A stretch of 64,000 nt of DNA from Thermodesulforhabdus norvegica (GTDB lineage Bacteria > Desulfobacterota > Syntrophobacteria > Syntrophobacterales > Thermodesulforhabdaceae), in the NCBI RefSeq assembly GCF_900114975.1, contig NZ_FOUU01000003.1, forward strand, positions 121,636 to 185,635, written 5' to 3'. Shown piece by piece: positions 53,676-63,118 of this stretch. The translations under genes and the position numbers were made by a program. Each line of letters begins with the position of its first letter. Within the stretch, counting starts at the first letter, position 1. A model generated the notes under the pieces. It made no database searches and was not told where the DNA came from. It saw nothing but the letters and a program-made list of their open reading frames with translations.

Positions 53676-54434
53676 TTATAACTCCTGATAACCTTTTATT
53701 TCTCTTACGATGGCGACAATTTCGGACACTGCCTTTCCTGCAGACTCGGGAATGTAAACATCGGTTACATGCCCTGTTAAGGCCGATGGCGATGGATTTA
53801 TTTCGATGATGAAAGCTCCGTTTTCCTTTGCAATTACAGGAATGGTCGATGCGGGGGCCACAGTTGCCGATGTGCCGATAACCATCATCACATCGCAGGA
53901 TCGTGCCACGTCCATTGCCCGGTGAAGGGCAATCGGAGGAATGGGTTCTCCGAAGAAGACAACATCGGGGCGCAGGGGGCCTCCACAGCTACACCTTGGT
54001 GGCAGACTTTCGAGGGAAACTTCCCCGGGGTCATAGCGTTTTGAACAATCGTCGCATCTCAGGGTTCTGGCGTGGCCGTGGAATTCGATAACATCCGTGT
54101 TCCCGGCTTTCTGGTGAAGACTGTCGATATTTTGAGTGATTACGGTTTTCACACATCCCAGCTTTTCGAGCTCTGCAAGCCCGATGTGAGCAGGGTTCGG
54201 CATGGCCCTGTCAAGAAGTCCCGTCATTTCAATTAGCATTTTCCATACCCGGCCGGGATTTCTTCGAAAGGATTCTATATAGCCGTACTCCATGGGGTCG
54301 TACCTGGACCACAGTCCGTCCGGGCTTCTGAAGTCGGGTATTCCGCTTTCGACGGAAATTCCCGCGCCGGTGAGGGCTGCCCCGTAACGTGCTCGGGCAA
54401 TTCTTTCTGCGGCCTTTCTATAGAGCTCTTCCAT
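53676..54434 (-). CDS. Sirtuin-type NAD-dependent protein deacylase
   Basis: 252 residues of the Sir2 family. GAGISVESGIPDFR binds NAD; TQNIDSLHQKAG and EFHGH carry the catalytic His; a zinc site is CDDCSKRY and CSCGG. Removes acetyl or other acyl groups from lysine, using NAD. Five bases after mltD and immediately before tolQ; the ndk-mltD-sir2-tol run may be an operon. Confidence 0.93.
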   Translation of the reverse strand: MEELYRKAAERIARARYGAALTGAGISVESGIPDFRSPDGLWSRYDPMEYGYIESFRRNPGRVWKMLIEMTGLLDRAMPNPAHIGLAELEKLGCVKTVITQNIDSLHQKAGNTDVIEFHGHARTLRCDDCSKRYDPGEVSLESLPPRCSCGGPLRPDVVFFGEPIPPIALHRAMDVARSCDVMMVIGTSATVAPASTIPVIAKENGAFIIEINPSPSALTGHVTDVYIPESAGKAVSEIVAIVREIKGYQEL

Positions 54435-54439
54435 CTTTC

Positions 54440-55504
54440 TTACCTTTTTATCTTCAATTTTTGCCCGACTGTTATTAAATCACCTTTGATGTTATTCCAC
54501 TTCTTCAACGCATAGACCGAGACTCCGTAGCGGCGGGCTATTGAAGAAAGAGTCTCGCCCCTTTTTACTACGTGATAAACAATCTTGGTTTTATAGCGTC
54601 TTTCCAGTTCGGAAAGGGCCGTTTTAAACTGCGGTCCGGTTCCATGAGGTACGCGTATCACATAGTAGCCGGGCGGTATTTCTTTTGCCCTGAAGGAGGG
54701 ATTGAGCCTTTTGAATTCTCTCAGAGAAACTCCTGCAGCACGGGCGACTTCTACAACGGGAACATAGGTGTCAAGATTAACGCTTACGTCGTCAAATTCA
54801 AGAGGCGGGTAACCTTTTCCCGGCGGCAGAAAATATCCGTACTTTTCCGGATGGCTTAAAACTTCTTTAATCGCCAGTATTCTGAAAACATACCTTTCCG
54901 TCTCCTTTGGCAATACCAGATCATAGTAGCTTGATACGCCCTGTTCCTGGATGCTTCGGGCGACCAGATCTTCTCCACAATTATAAGCCGCAAGAGCAAG
55001 AGCCCAGCTGTTGAACTGCTCATAGAGGTCTTTGAGGTAGTTCATCGCCCGGAGTGCGGATTTCTGATAGTCGTATCTTTCGTCAACCAGGGAATCCACG
55101 CGTAAGCCGTAGCGTTTTCCCGTAGGTTCGATAAACTGCCATTGTCCTGCGGCTCCGGCAGGAGATCTCGCCTCATGCAGAAGATCGCTCTCCGCTACCG
55201 CCACGTATTTTAGATCCTCCGGGAGGCCTTTTTCCCGGAGTTGTCTTTCCAGCCAGGGGAAATACCTTTCTGCTCGTTTGAGCCACAGATAGACCTGAGC
55301 GTGCGCATAAACCACAATTGTGAATTCCCTATCGAATCTTTCCATTACATCCTGGCGATGAAGAGGAACGGGTTCTCCGCAGAGATCCATGTGTCGCGGC
55401 GGTTCAAAATAAGGCACGGTTATGGGCGTTCCTAACTGCTGGGCCCTGACCGGGCCGATTAAAATCAGTGCGACAATTATCTTAAAGATCGTTGCCCTTT
55501 TCAT
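54440..55504 (-). CDS. Membrane-bound lytic transglycosylase (MltD-like) with LysM
   Basis: 354 residues. N-terminal hydrophobic signal, then an SLT domain with catalytic Glu in VAVAESDLLHEARSPAGAAGQWQF and ALALAAYNCGED, and one C-terminal LysM repeat (HVVKRGETLSSIARRYGVS...KLKIKR). Cleaves peptidoglycan strands to 1,6-anhydro products. MltD of E. coli has two LysM repeats; here a second, weaker one (YVPVVEVARAAGVSLREFKR) may precede it. Confidence 0.9.
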   Translation of the reverse strand: MKRATIFKIIVALILIGPVRAQQLGTPITVPYFEPPRHMDLCGEPVPLHRQDVMERFDREFTIVVYAHAQVYLWLKRAERYFPWLERQLREKGLPEDLKYVAVAESDLLHEARSPAGAAGQWQFIEPTGKRYGLRVDSLVDERYDYQKSALRAMNYLKDLYEQFNSWALALAAYNCGEDLVARSIQEQGVSSYYDLVLPKETERYVFRILAIKEVLSHPEKYGYFLPPGKGYPPLEFDDVSVNLDTYVPVVEVARAAGVSLREFKRLNPSFRAKEIPPGYYVIRVPHGTGPQFKTALSELERRYKTKIVYHVVKRGETLSSIARRYGVSVYALKKWNNIKGDLITVGQKLKIKR

Positions 55505-55514
55505 GGGTTTCGTC

Positions 55515-55937
55515 TCATGTAAGCCTTACAAGTTCCTGCTCGCTGAAGAAAAAGGCTATTTCCCGCTGTGCCGTCTCCGGTGCATCGGAGCCGTGAACGG
55601 CATTCTTCTCAACGTCCGTTGCAAACTGGTGCCTTAAAGTTCCGGGAGCCGCATCTTTCGGGTTCGTTGCGCCCATTATTTCACGGTTTCTTTCTATTGC
55701 CTTTTCTCCTTCAAGGACCATAACGACGACAGGGCCGGAAGACATAAAGTCCGTAAGGCTGTCAAAAAAAGGCTTATCCCTGTGTACCGAGTAGAACGCT
55801 TTGGCTTCCTCTTTGGTAAGCTTTACCATTTTCATTGCCACGATTTTGAGTCCTTCGCGTTCGAATCTGTCAATGATTTTTCCCATCACGCCCTTTGATA
55901 CAGCATCCGGCTTGATAATGGACAGTGTGCGTTCCAT
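55515..55937 (-). CDS. ndk: Nucleoside diphosphate kinase
   Basis: 140 residues. [12 protein letters not shown] at the start, the active-site His in [12 protein letters not shown], and [15 protein letters not shown] complete the family signature. Exchanges gamma-phosphate among NTPs. First gene of a long colinear minus-strand run with mltD 10 bases on. Confidence 0.97.
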   Translation of the reverse strand: MERTLSIIKPDAVSKGVMGKIIDRFEREGLKIVAMKMVKLTKEEAKAFYSVHRDKPFFDSLTDFMSSGPVVVMVLEGEKAIERNREIMGATNPKDAAPGTLRHQFATDVEKNAVHGSDAPETAQREIAFFFSEQELVRLT

Positions 55938-56018
55938 CAGAAACCTCCCTCTTGATCTGGTAATCCTTTAAACTTCCGCCCTGCCTTTAGCTGGCGCTTT
56001 TTACCTATAGCACAAAAC

Positions 56019-56043
56019 CGGGCCGTCTCAAAATGAAAGCCCG
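56019..56043 (-). terminator. Weak hairpin after glgA
   Basis: CGGGC (56019-56023) and GCCCG (56039-56043), loop 15 bases, followed on the minus strand by GGTTTTG. A weak terminator candidate between glgA and ndk. Confidence 0.3.
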
Positions 56044-56076
56044 ATGACTTATTTTAGAGTTTTATCAAAGTTCTGA

Positions 56077-57558
56077 TTACTCCAGCACTTTCCGATAGAC
56101 GTCAAGATATTCCCGGGCAGACCTGTCCCAGGAAAAATCCTTTTTCATTCCCCGTTTCTGTATCTGCTGCCATTTTTCCGGCTTTTCATAAAAGGCAAGT
56201 GCATCCTTTAGGGCATTCCAGAATTCTTCTGCCGAATATTTGCGGAATTTAAATCCCGTGCCTTCCTGAGGGTTTTCTCTTACGTCGATGACGGAATCTT
56301 CGAGGCCGCCCGTTGCGTGAACCACTGGCACCGTGCCGTACCTCAGGCTGTACATCTGATTGAGTCCGCAGGGTTCAAATCTGGAAGGCATGAGAAAGAT
56401 GTCTGCGCCGGCTTCAATGAGGTGTGCCAGCGGTTCGTCGAAGTCGAAATGAACCGAACACTGGTCGGGATAAGCGTTCCTGAGTTCTCTAAAGAGCGAA
56501 GCCAGATGGGGATCTCCGGTGCCCAGTACGACCATTGTGCCGCCTTGCTCGAATATTCTTGGAGCTACGGCGTGGATCAGGTCGTAACCCTTTTGATGCG
56601 TCATCCTGCCAATGGTTGCAAACAAGGGTCGTTCGATCTGATCGATCGGGAGCCCTATTTTCTTTAAGAGGTGCTTTTTACAAATCCTTTTTCCCTGGAG
56701 GTTGTCACTGTCGAAGGGGGCAGGTAGGTAAGGATCCTGAGAGGGGTTCCATACTTCGTTGTCTATTCCGTTAAGGATTCCCTTGAGTCTGTCGCTTCGA
56801 TTTTTAAGGACTCCGTCGAGCCCGTGGCCGTATTCCGGAGTCTGGATTTGCTTCATGTAGGTAGGGCTTACAGTTGTTATGAAGTCGGAGCAGACTATCC
56901 CGGCTTTTAGAAAATTACACTGTCCCCAGTACTCCATCCCTTCCATGTTGAAGAATTCTGTCGGGAGATGAGTCATGCCATAATAGGAACCGGGGAAGAT
57001 TCCCTGGAAGGCCAGGTTATGAATTGTAAGAACCGATTTTACGGTCTGGAAGGATGGGTCTCTACGCCAGTGATGTACAAGATAGGCCGCGACCAATGCG
57101 GCCTGCCAGTCATGTATGTGGAGTATGTCGGGGATCCACTTTGTGTGAAGGCAGAGCGAATAAACTGCTCTGCTGAAAAAGATGAACCTTTCGGCATTGT
57201 CTTCATAGTCGCCTCTTGTGGGGTCCGGGTTTCCGTAAAGGTATGTCCTGTCGAAGAACTCGTCTTTTTCCAGAAGGTAGGCGATAATGCCGTCCGGGGT
57301 TAAGGTTTCCCATAGGTGACCTGTGTAGTGGTGTATTCCGACGGGTATGAAAATTTTGTCTTCCAGAGGCCGGATCTGCGAGAAGTTGTCTCGAATGGAT
57401 CTGTAAAGAGGGATGAATATTCTGACGTCGCATCCTAATTTTTTTAAGGCTTTGGGCAGGCTTCCGACTACATCTCCCAGTCCTCCACTCTTTACAAAAG
57501 GGGTTGCCTCAGAAGCACAGAAAAGCACGGAGATCTTTCTACTTGGCGTTGTGTTCAT
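56077..57558 (-). CDS. glgA: Glycogen synthase
   Basis: GT5 enzyme extending alpha-1,4-glucan from ADP-glucose. The ADP-glucose site KSGGLGDVVGSLPKAL is near the N-terminus; the C-terminal half has TIGRMTHQKGYDL and SRFEPCGLNQMYSLRYGT. Two ATGs are possible (57564 and 57558); AGGAG fits the second better. 493 residues. No other glycogen gene is in the window; divergent from ispG. Confidence 0.95.
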   Translation of the reverse strand: MNTTPSRKISVLFCASEATPFVKSGGLGDVVGSLPKALKKLGCDVRIFIPLYRSIRDNFSQIRPLEDKIFIPVGIHHYTGHLWETLTPDGIIAYLLEKDEFFDRTYLYGNPDPTRGDYEDNAERFIFFSRAVYSLCLHTKWIPDILHIHDWQAALVAAYLVHHWRRDPSFQTVKSVLTIHNLAFQGIFPGSYYGMTHLPTEFFNMEGMEYWGQCNFLKAGIVCSDFITTVSPTYMKQIQTPEYGHGLDGVLKNRSDRLKGILNGIDNEVWNPSQDPYLPAPFDSDNLQGKRICKKHLLKKIGLPIDQIERPLFATIGRMTHQKGYDLIHAVAPRIFEQGGTMVVLGTGDPHLASLFRELRNAYPDQCSVHFDFDEPLAHLIEAGADIFLMPSRFEPCGLNQMYSLRYGTVPVVHATGGLEDSVIDVRENPQEGTGFKFRKYSAEEFWNALKDALAFYEKPEKWQQIQKRGMKKDFSWDRSAREYLDVYRKVLE

Positions 57559-57641
57559 GCTCATGCTCCTATATGCTAATGTTCATGCCCCTCACGGGCA
57601 TCGGCTGCGATAAATTTATTTGGTTCCGGGAGACAATGCCA

Positions 57642-58730
57642 ATGATTCATAGCAGAATCGGCAGTAGAAGAACAAAAAAAATTTATGTGGGTAGTGTGGC
57701 AATCGGGGGAGATGCTCCCGTAGTCGTTCAATCCATGACGAACACCGACACGAGAGATTTTGATGCCACGGTGTCTCAGATCCGGAGACTGGAAGCCCGG
57801 GGGTGCGAGGTTGTAAGAGTTGCGGTGCCGGACATGGATGCCGCATCGACTCTGGAGCGCATTAAAAAGGCCATTTCCATACCTCTCATTGCGGACATTC
57901 ACTTTGATTATCGTCTTGCCCTTGCCGCCCTCAGAGCCGGGGTTGACGGCCTTCGCCTCAATCCCGGAAACATTGGCGGAAGGGAAAAGATCAGGCGTGT
58001 GGTAAAGGAAGCCCTGGATCGCCGTGTTCCCATCAGAGTGGGGGTAAACAGCGGCTCGCTGGAGAAGGATATCCTGGCCCGATATGGTCGGCCTTCGCCG
58101 GAAGCTCTCGTTGAAAGCGCCTTAAGAAATGTGAGAATCCTGGAAGACGAAGGTTTTAACCTCATCAAGATATCCATAAAGTCTTCCAGCGTTATGGATA
58201 CCATACGGGCTTACATGCTTCTTTCCGAAAAAGTGGACTATCCGCTTCATCTGGGAGTTACCGAAGCCGGTACACTGGTGCAGGGAGCGGTAAAGTCTGC
58301 CGTGGGCCTCGGTGTCCTTCTTTACCACGGAATTGGGGACACGATAAGGGTCTCCATTACGGGACCTCCTGAAGAAGAAATGCCCATAGCCTACGGAATT
58401 CTTCGTTCACTGGGACTTAGGGAGCGCGGTGTGGAGGTGATCAGTTGCCCGACCTGCGGTCGTACCGAGATAGATGTTTTGACCCTCGCCTGTGAAATAG
58501 AAAAAAGAACCGCCACGATAAAAAAACCTCTGAAAGTAGCCGTTATGGGTTGCGTGGTTAACGGGCCCGGGGAGGCAAGAGAAGCCGATGTGGGGATTGC
58601 CGGCGGGCGAGGAAAGGGTATCATTTTTAAAAAGGGAAGGGTTGTAAAAAAGATTGCTGAAGCTGAACTGCTTTACGCGCTGCTCCGGGAAATAGAAGAA
58701 CTTACGGGAGAACCGCTGTGCAGGACGTGA
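57642..58730 (+). CDS. ispG: 4-hydroxy-3-methylbut-2-enyl diphosphate synthase (IspG/GcpE)
   Basis: [4Fe-4S] enzyme of the MEP isoprenoid pathway. GDAPVVVQSMTNTDT at the start, VNSGSLEKDIL in the middle, and the cluster ligands in CPTCGRTEID and GCVVNGPGEA. Start at ATG 57642 has CGGGAGA 8 bases upstream; ATG 57636 is too close, and the longer frame overlaps glgA. 362 residues, the short bacterial form. Overlaps relA. Confidence 0.96.
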   Translation: MIHSRIGSRRTKKIYVGSVAIGGDAPVVVQSMTNTDTRDFDATVSQIRRLEARGCEVVRVAVPDMDAASTLERIKKAISIPLIADIHFDYRLALAALRAGVDGLRLNPGNIGGREKIRRVVKEALDRRVPIRVGVNSGSLEKDILARYGRPSPEALVESALRNVRILEDEGFNLIKISIKSSSVMDTIRAYMLLSEKVDYPLHLGVTEAGTLVQGAVKSAVGLGVLLYHGIGDTIRVSITGPPEEEMPIAYGILRSLGLRERGVEVISCPTCGRTEIDVLTLACEIEKRTATIKKPLKVAVMGCVVNGPGEAREADVGIAGGRGKGIIFKKGRVVKKIAEAELLYALLREIEELTGEPLCRT

Positions 58731-60904
58731 TGTTTTTCGACATAATTGACCGGATTCGCTCATATTACCCCGATGCGAACATAAGACTGGTCGAAAAAGC
58801 CTATGTTCTGGCGGCTCGGGCTTACAGAAAGTCGCCTTCCCCCCTAAAGTCGCATTTTATGCTCCACGAACTTGCCGTTGCTTCCATTCTTGCCGGGATG
58901 CATCTGGACGAAGAAGCTATCGCCTCAGGCATTCTCCACAACATCCTTGCCGTTAACGGAGTGACCAAAGAAACAATCAAACAGCATCTCGGGGACAGGG
59001 TGGCCACAATAGTAGAAGGAGTCGATCGCCTTAACCGTCTGAATTACAGCAAAAAAGAAGAACAGCAGGCAGAATATCTCCGAAAAATGATCCTGGCAGT
59101 GGCTAAGGATATCAGGGTAATTCTCGTAAAGCTGGCAGATCGGCTTCACAGAATGCAGATGCTAACGGAACGCCAGGATCTTAAAGAGGTCTTTGATCCG
59201 CTGGATCTGGCAAGAGAAACTCTCGATATTTATGCCCCTCTTGCGGCCCGTCTGGGTATAGAATGGATGAAAAAAGAGCTGGAAAATCGGTCACTGATGA
59301 TTCTTAATCCCGAGGAATATTACGCCATAGAAAATGCCCTTAAACAGACCGAAGAGGAACGCAATCTTTACATACAGCGGGTGAAAGAGATACTCGAAAG
59401 GGTTCTTGGAGAAAACCAGATAGAAGCCAGAATACTGGGCAGGCCGAAGCACATTTACAGCATTTACAAAAAGATAAAAGGGCAAAACATAGACATAAAT
59501 CGGGTGTACGACTTGATAGCCTTTCGTGTCATCGTAAAGAGTGTGAAGGATTGTTATGAGGTGCTAAGCATAATTCACTCGATGTGGGAGCCTCTGCCCG
59601 GAAGATACAAAGATTTCATACTCAGGCCCAAACCCAATCGTTATCAGTCTCTCCACACGACGGTAAAGGGGCCTCTTGGCTACCCCATGGAAGTCCAGAT
59701 AAGGACCGAAGAAATGGACAGGATAGCCAACGAGGGCATTGCCGCCCACTGGCTCTACAAGGAAGGCCGCCCCTTCGATCCGACGAAGGTGGAAGAGATT
59801 CAGAAGTACACGTGGCTTCGTCAGATTCTTGAGTGGAAGGATAGGCTCAGGGATCCCGGCGAGGTTTTCAGGTCCATCAGTCTGGATCTCTTTCCCGACG
59901 AAGTCTATGTTTTTACGCCTCAGGGCGACATAAAAGTTCTGCCTAAAGGATCAACCCCTGTCGATTTCGCCTACCTTATTCACACGGAGGTGGGCCACAG
60001 GTGTATCGGTGCCCGGGTAAACGGGAAAATAGTTCCCCTTAAGTACGAGCTCCAGAGCGGTGATACCGTAGAAATTATAACTTCCAAGAATCAGAGACCC
60101 AGTAAGGACTGGCTGCAATTTGTAAAGACTTCCAAGGCCAGAAACCGAATCAGACACTGGATTAATATGGCCGAACAGGAACAGGCCATAGCTATCGGTC
60201 GGGAGCTCTGTGAGAAGGAGTTCAGAAAAAAAGGGGTGAATTTCAATGAATATGTGAATTCCCCTGAGTTGCTTGAGGTGGCCAGGGCTTTTTCCCTGAA
60301 ATCTGTAGACGATCTCCTGGCCAGCGTCGGTTTTAAAAAGATAAGCCCGGGGCAGGTTCTGGGAAGGCTCCTTCCCGAAAGTGGGCAGGTCTCGACAAAG
60401 GTAGAAGATCAATCTATCGGCGAAGCAGAAGTTCCCGGCAGGAGGAAGGAAAAAGGCGACGGAGTCCGTGTGGTTGGCGGAGGAAGCGTCTTGACCCGCT
60501 TTGCCCGTTGCTGTACGCCTCTCCCGGGTGAGCCTATAGTTGGCTATGTGACCAGAGGACGGGGTGTAAGTGTCCACAGGAGGTCCTGTAAAAACATTGC
60601 CAATGCCGAGCCGGAAAGATTGATTGATGTTGAATGGGACACGAGTTCAGAAGATCTTTATTCTGCTTCGCTCAGGCTGGTCTTTGCCAATAAGAAGGGT
60701 ATTCTTGCCGGAATCAGTTCTACTCTTTCGCAAATGGATGCGGAAATGAGAGCCCTTCAGGTAAAGCCACTCCCGGACGGTCTGCACGAAGGCCTGATAA
60801 CCGTTGCGGTTAAGGATCAGGAGCATTTGAAGAGGGTCATGATTACGCTGAAAGGAGAAAGGGATATTTACAGTGTGGAACGTGTTGCTTCCGAAATAAG
60901 ATGA
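58718..60904 (+). CDS. RelA/SpoT-family (p)ppGpp synthetase with degenerate hydrolase site
   Basis: 728 residues. The order is an HD hydrolase region, a RelA synthetase domain (GRPKHIYSIYKKI near residue 240; KPNRYQSLHTTV near 304; VQIRTEEM), TGS (VYVFTPQGDIKVLPKGSTPVD), a zinc-finger-like segment (FARCCTPLPGEP) and ACT. In the hydrolase region the usual HDVVEDT reads HNILAVN (residues about 74-80), so hydrolysis is probably lost, as in E. coli RelA. In the synthetase the usual NGYQS reads NRYQS. GTG 58718 has GGGAG 7 bases upstream; ATG 58730 is possible. It overlaps ispG. Confidence 0.9.
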   Translation: MQDVMFFDIIDRIRSYYPDANIRLVEKAYVLAARAYRKSPSPLKSHFMLHELAVASILAGMHLDEEAIASGILHNILAVNGVTKETIKQHLGDRVATIVEGVDRLNRLNYSKKEEQQAEYLRKMILAVAKDIRVILVKLADRLHRMQMLTERQDLKEVFDPLDLARETLDIYAPLAARLGIEWMKKELENRSLMILNPEEYYAIENALKQTEEERNLYIQRVKEILERVLGENQIEARILGRPKHIYSIYKKIKGQNIDINRVYDLIAFRVIVKSVKDCYEVLSIIHSMWEPLPGRYKDFILRPKPNRYQSLHTTVKGPLGYPMEVQIRTEEMDRIANEGIAAHWLYKEGRPFDPTKVEEIQKYTWLRQILEWKDRLRDPGEVFRSISLDLFPDEVYVFTPQGDIKVLPKGSTPVDFAYLIHTEVGHRCIGARVNGKIVPLKYELQSGDTVEIITSKNQRPSKDWLQFVKTSKARNRIRHWINMAEQEQAIAIGRELCEKEFRKKGVNFNEYVNSPELLEVARAFSLKSVDDLLASVGFKKISPGQVLGRLLPESGQVSTKVEDQSIGEAEVPGRRKEKGDGVRVVGGGSVLTRFARCCTPLPGEPIVGYVTRGRGVSVHRRSCKNIANAEPERLIDVEWDTSSEDLYSASLRLVFANKKGILAGISSTLSQMDAEMRALQVKPLPDGLHEGLITVAVKDQEHLKRVMITLKGERDIYSVERVASEIR

Positions 60905-60919
60905 GCAAGAGGTCCGGGT

Positions 60920-62110
60920 ATGCTCTTTGAAACGGCAGAAATTGAAAGGCGCATCGAGGGGTTTCGGAGGCTTTTGAAAGACGAAAGCGTGCCCTGTGAG
61001 GTAACCGTTATCCATCATCTTGCCGACGTTTTCTACTTTTCGGGAACCATTCAAGATGGCTTCATAATAATAGGCTCCGAAGGTGATCCTCTGTTTGCCC
61101 TGAAAAGAAATGTCGATCGCGCGAAGAAAGAAACGCCTCTGAAATCGGTAGAACCTTTGAGGAGAAGTGGTGACCTGAGGGATTTTCTGCTCAGGGCTTG
61201 CGGTCAACCCCCCCGATCTGTGGGCATGGCGCTGGATGTAATGAGTGTCCTTGAGTATGAGAAGATTCGTCGTCTTTTGAAGGGAGCGGAAATTGTGGAC
61301 GTAAGCTCCTGTATCAGGAAAGTTCGTTCGAAAAAAAGCGGGGAAGAATTAGAGCTTATGAGAGGAGCTGCTCGTATAGGTCATTGGGTTTATGAAAAAG
61401 CCCGGGAAATTATTGCTCCGGGGATGGACGAATGGCAGCTGTCTGCGACCCTTGAGTATGAAGCGCGACTTAAGGGGAACCTGGGAATAATAAGGGTCAG
61501 AAACCGGCGTCTTGAAATGTACTTTGGTCACATACTGAGCGGCGGCGAAGCCTCGCTTCCTTCATACGGAGACTTTCCCACGGGGGGAGCGGGGGTGAGC
61601 CCGGCCTTTTCGCAGGGATCAACGTCTCGAAAGATCGGGAGTAATGAAGTCGTCAGCATCGATACGATGATAAACAATCACGGGTACCTCAATGACCAGA
61701 CGAGAAACTTCTCGCTTGGTAAGCCGCCCGATATACTCCGCCGAGCCTTTGATTTGTCCCTTGAACTGCACGAGCTTTTCAGGAGAAAAGCCCTGCCGGG
61801 AACCACAGGTGGTGGGCTTTATGATGAGATCATGAAGCGAGTTTCCGCTACGGATCTGGCCCCTTATTTTATGGGATACGGACAGAACAGGGTTGTCTTC
61901 ATAGGACACGGGATAGGCATAGAGGTGGATGAAGTTCCTTTTATTGCCCGAAATCAGAAAACGGTCATAGAAGCCGGTATGACCGTTGCCTTTGAGCCAA
62001 AGTTCGTTGTCCCCGGTGTGGGTGTGGTGGGGATAGAAAATACCTACTTGATAAACGACCATGGCGCGGTATCTATGAATATATCGCCCGAGGAACTGGT
62101 TGTGCTTTAA
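60920..62110 (+). CDS. M24-family peptidase (Xaa-Pro aminopeptidase-like)
   Basis: 396 residues. An N-terminal creatinase-like domain is followed by the pita-bread fold. All metal ligands are present: SIDTMINNHGYLNDQTR (two Asp), GHGIGIEVDEVPFI (His), AFEPKF (Glu) and GIENTYLI (Glu). Likely removes N-terminal residues before proline, or acts on dipeptides. ATG 60920 lies 15 bases after relA. Confidence 0.88.
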   Translation: MLFETAEIERRIEGFRRLLKDESVPCEVTVIHHLADVFYFSGTIQDGFIIIGSEGDPLFALKRNVDRAKKETPLKSVEPLRRSGDLRDFLLRACGQPPRSVGMALDVMSVLEYEKIRRLLKGAEIVDVSSCIRKVRSKKSGEELELMRGAARIGHWVYEKAREIIAPGMDEWQLSATLEYEARLKGNLGIIRVRNRRLEMYFGHILSGGEASLPSYGDFPTGGAGVSPAFSQGSTSRKIGSNEVVSIDTMINNHGYLNDQTRNFSLGKPPDILRRAFDLSLELHELFRRKALPGTTGGGLYDEIMKRVSATDLAPYFMGYGQNRVVFIGHGIGIEVDEVPFIARNQKTVIEAGMTVAFEPKFVVPGVGVVGIENTYLINDHGAVSMNISPEELVVL

Positions 62111-62139
62111 AGCTGATCCTATCCGGAATTGTTGCTGAG

Positions 62140-63054
62140 ATGAAAACAATGGTCATCCCTTTTTGGTGCTGGGCGGGTTTTGTTATTTTACCTCTGTTTT
62201 TGGCGGGCTTCCGATATGTTCTTTTTAAAAGGCGAACGGAAAACGGCGGTACGACAGACCTTATCACTGACAGGGCAATTCCGCCGGCAGGTTTAATCGC
62301 CGGAAAAACCTTTTTTTCCCGCTGGGATGCCCGCTGCAAGATAATCTCTTTGGTTATTTTTACGTTTTTTGTGGTCATAACCGACGACCTTCGGGTGCTT
62401 CTGGCCGAGCTTCTCTTTACGCTCCTTCTGTTTTTTATAACCCGTATCCCCGGAGAAATTCTCTTAAAAAGGCTAACCGCGGTAGTGCCTTTTCTTTTTT
62501 TCCTGAGCTTTTTTCTCGTAGTCCTGTCGCCGCATGAAGGATCTTCCGTCAGGGTGATTTTAGAACCCCTTGACCCCTTTGTGCTGAACCGGGATGCCCT
62601 GGTTATTTCGGCAAGGATCTCTCTTAAAGCACTGATAGTCGTGTCCGTCATGCCCATTATGATCGACACATCTCCCTATGCGGTAACCATACTTGCCCTT
62701 AAATCCATCGGAGTTCCCGAAAGCGTTGCACAGATACTGCTTTTGGCTTATCGGTATATTTTTGTGTTTAAAGATGAGGCTCTTCGGATGTACCGGGCAA
62801 TGTTGTTAAGGGGATTTAGACCGCGTAGCGATTTGAGGACCTTTAGAATTTCGGGAAATTTTCTGGCCATGATATTTATCAGAAGTTATGAACGAACACA
62901 GCGCATTCACGACGCCATGGTTGCCCGGGGTTACAGGGGAAAGATACCCCGGGTGGTGTCTTTTAAAATATCCCCGATGGATATTGCGATGGCTGTGTTA
63001 TGGGTTTGTATGGGGGTGGCAGGATGGATCTGGTCATTGGCGACGCCTTTCTGA
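62140..63054 (+). CDS. EcfT/CbiQ-like energy-coupling factor membrane protein
   Basis: 304 residues with about six hydrophobic segments. Two coupling-helix motifs, RAMLLRGF and DAMVARGY (the ARG/ALRARG type), identify the T component of ECF transporters (CbiQ family). An N-terminal extra TM (WCWAGFVILPLFLAGFRYV) is unusual. No ATPase (EcfA/CbiO) or S component is adjacent in the window, so the substrate is unknown. Confidence 0.82.
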   Translation: MKTMVIPFWCWAGFVILPLFLAGFRYVLFKRRTENGGTTDLITDRAIPPAGLIAGKTFFSRWDARCKIISLVIFTFFVVITDDLRVLLAELLFTLLLFFITRIPGEILLKRLTAVVPFLFFLSFFLVVLSPHEGSSVRVILEPLDPFVLNRDALVISARISLKALIVVSVMPIMIDTSPYAVTILALKSIGVPESVAQILLLAYRYIFVFKDEALRMYRAMLLRGFRPRSDLRTFRISGNFLAMIFIRSYERTQRIHDAMVARGYRGKIPRVVSFKISPMDIAMAVLWVCMGVAGWIWSLATPF

Positions 63055-63118
63055 GGCCTTTTAACTTCTGGAGTCTCATAAAGTATGCCGGTCGATTCCA
63101 GTACAGTCGGTGAAGATA

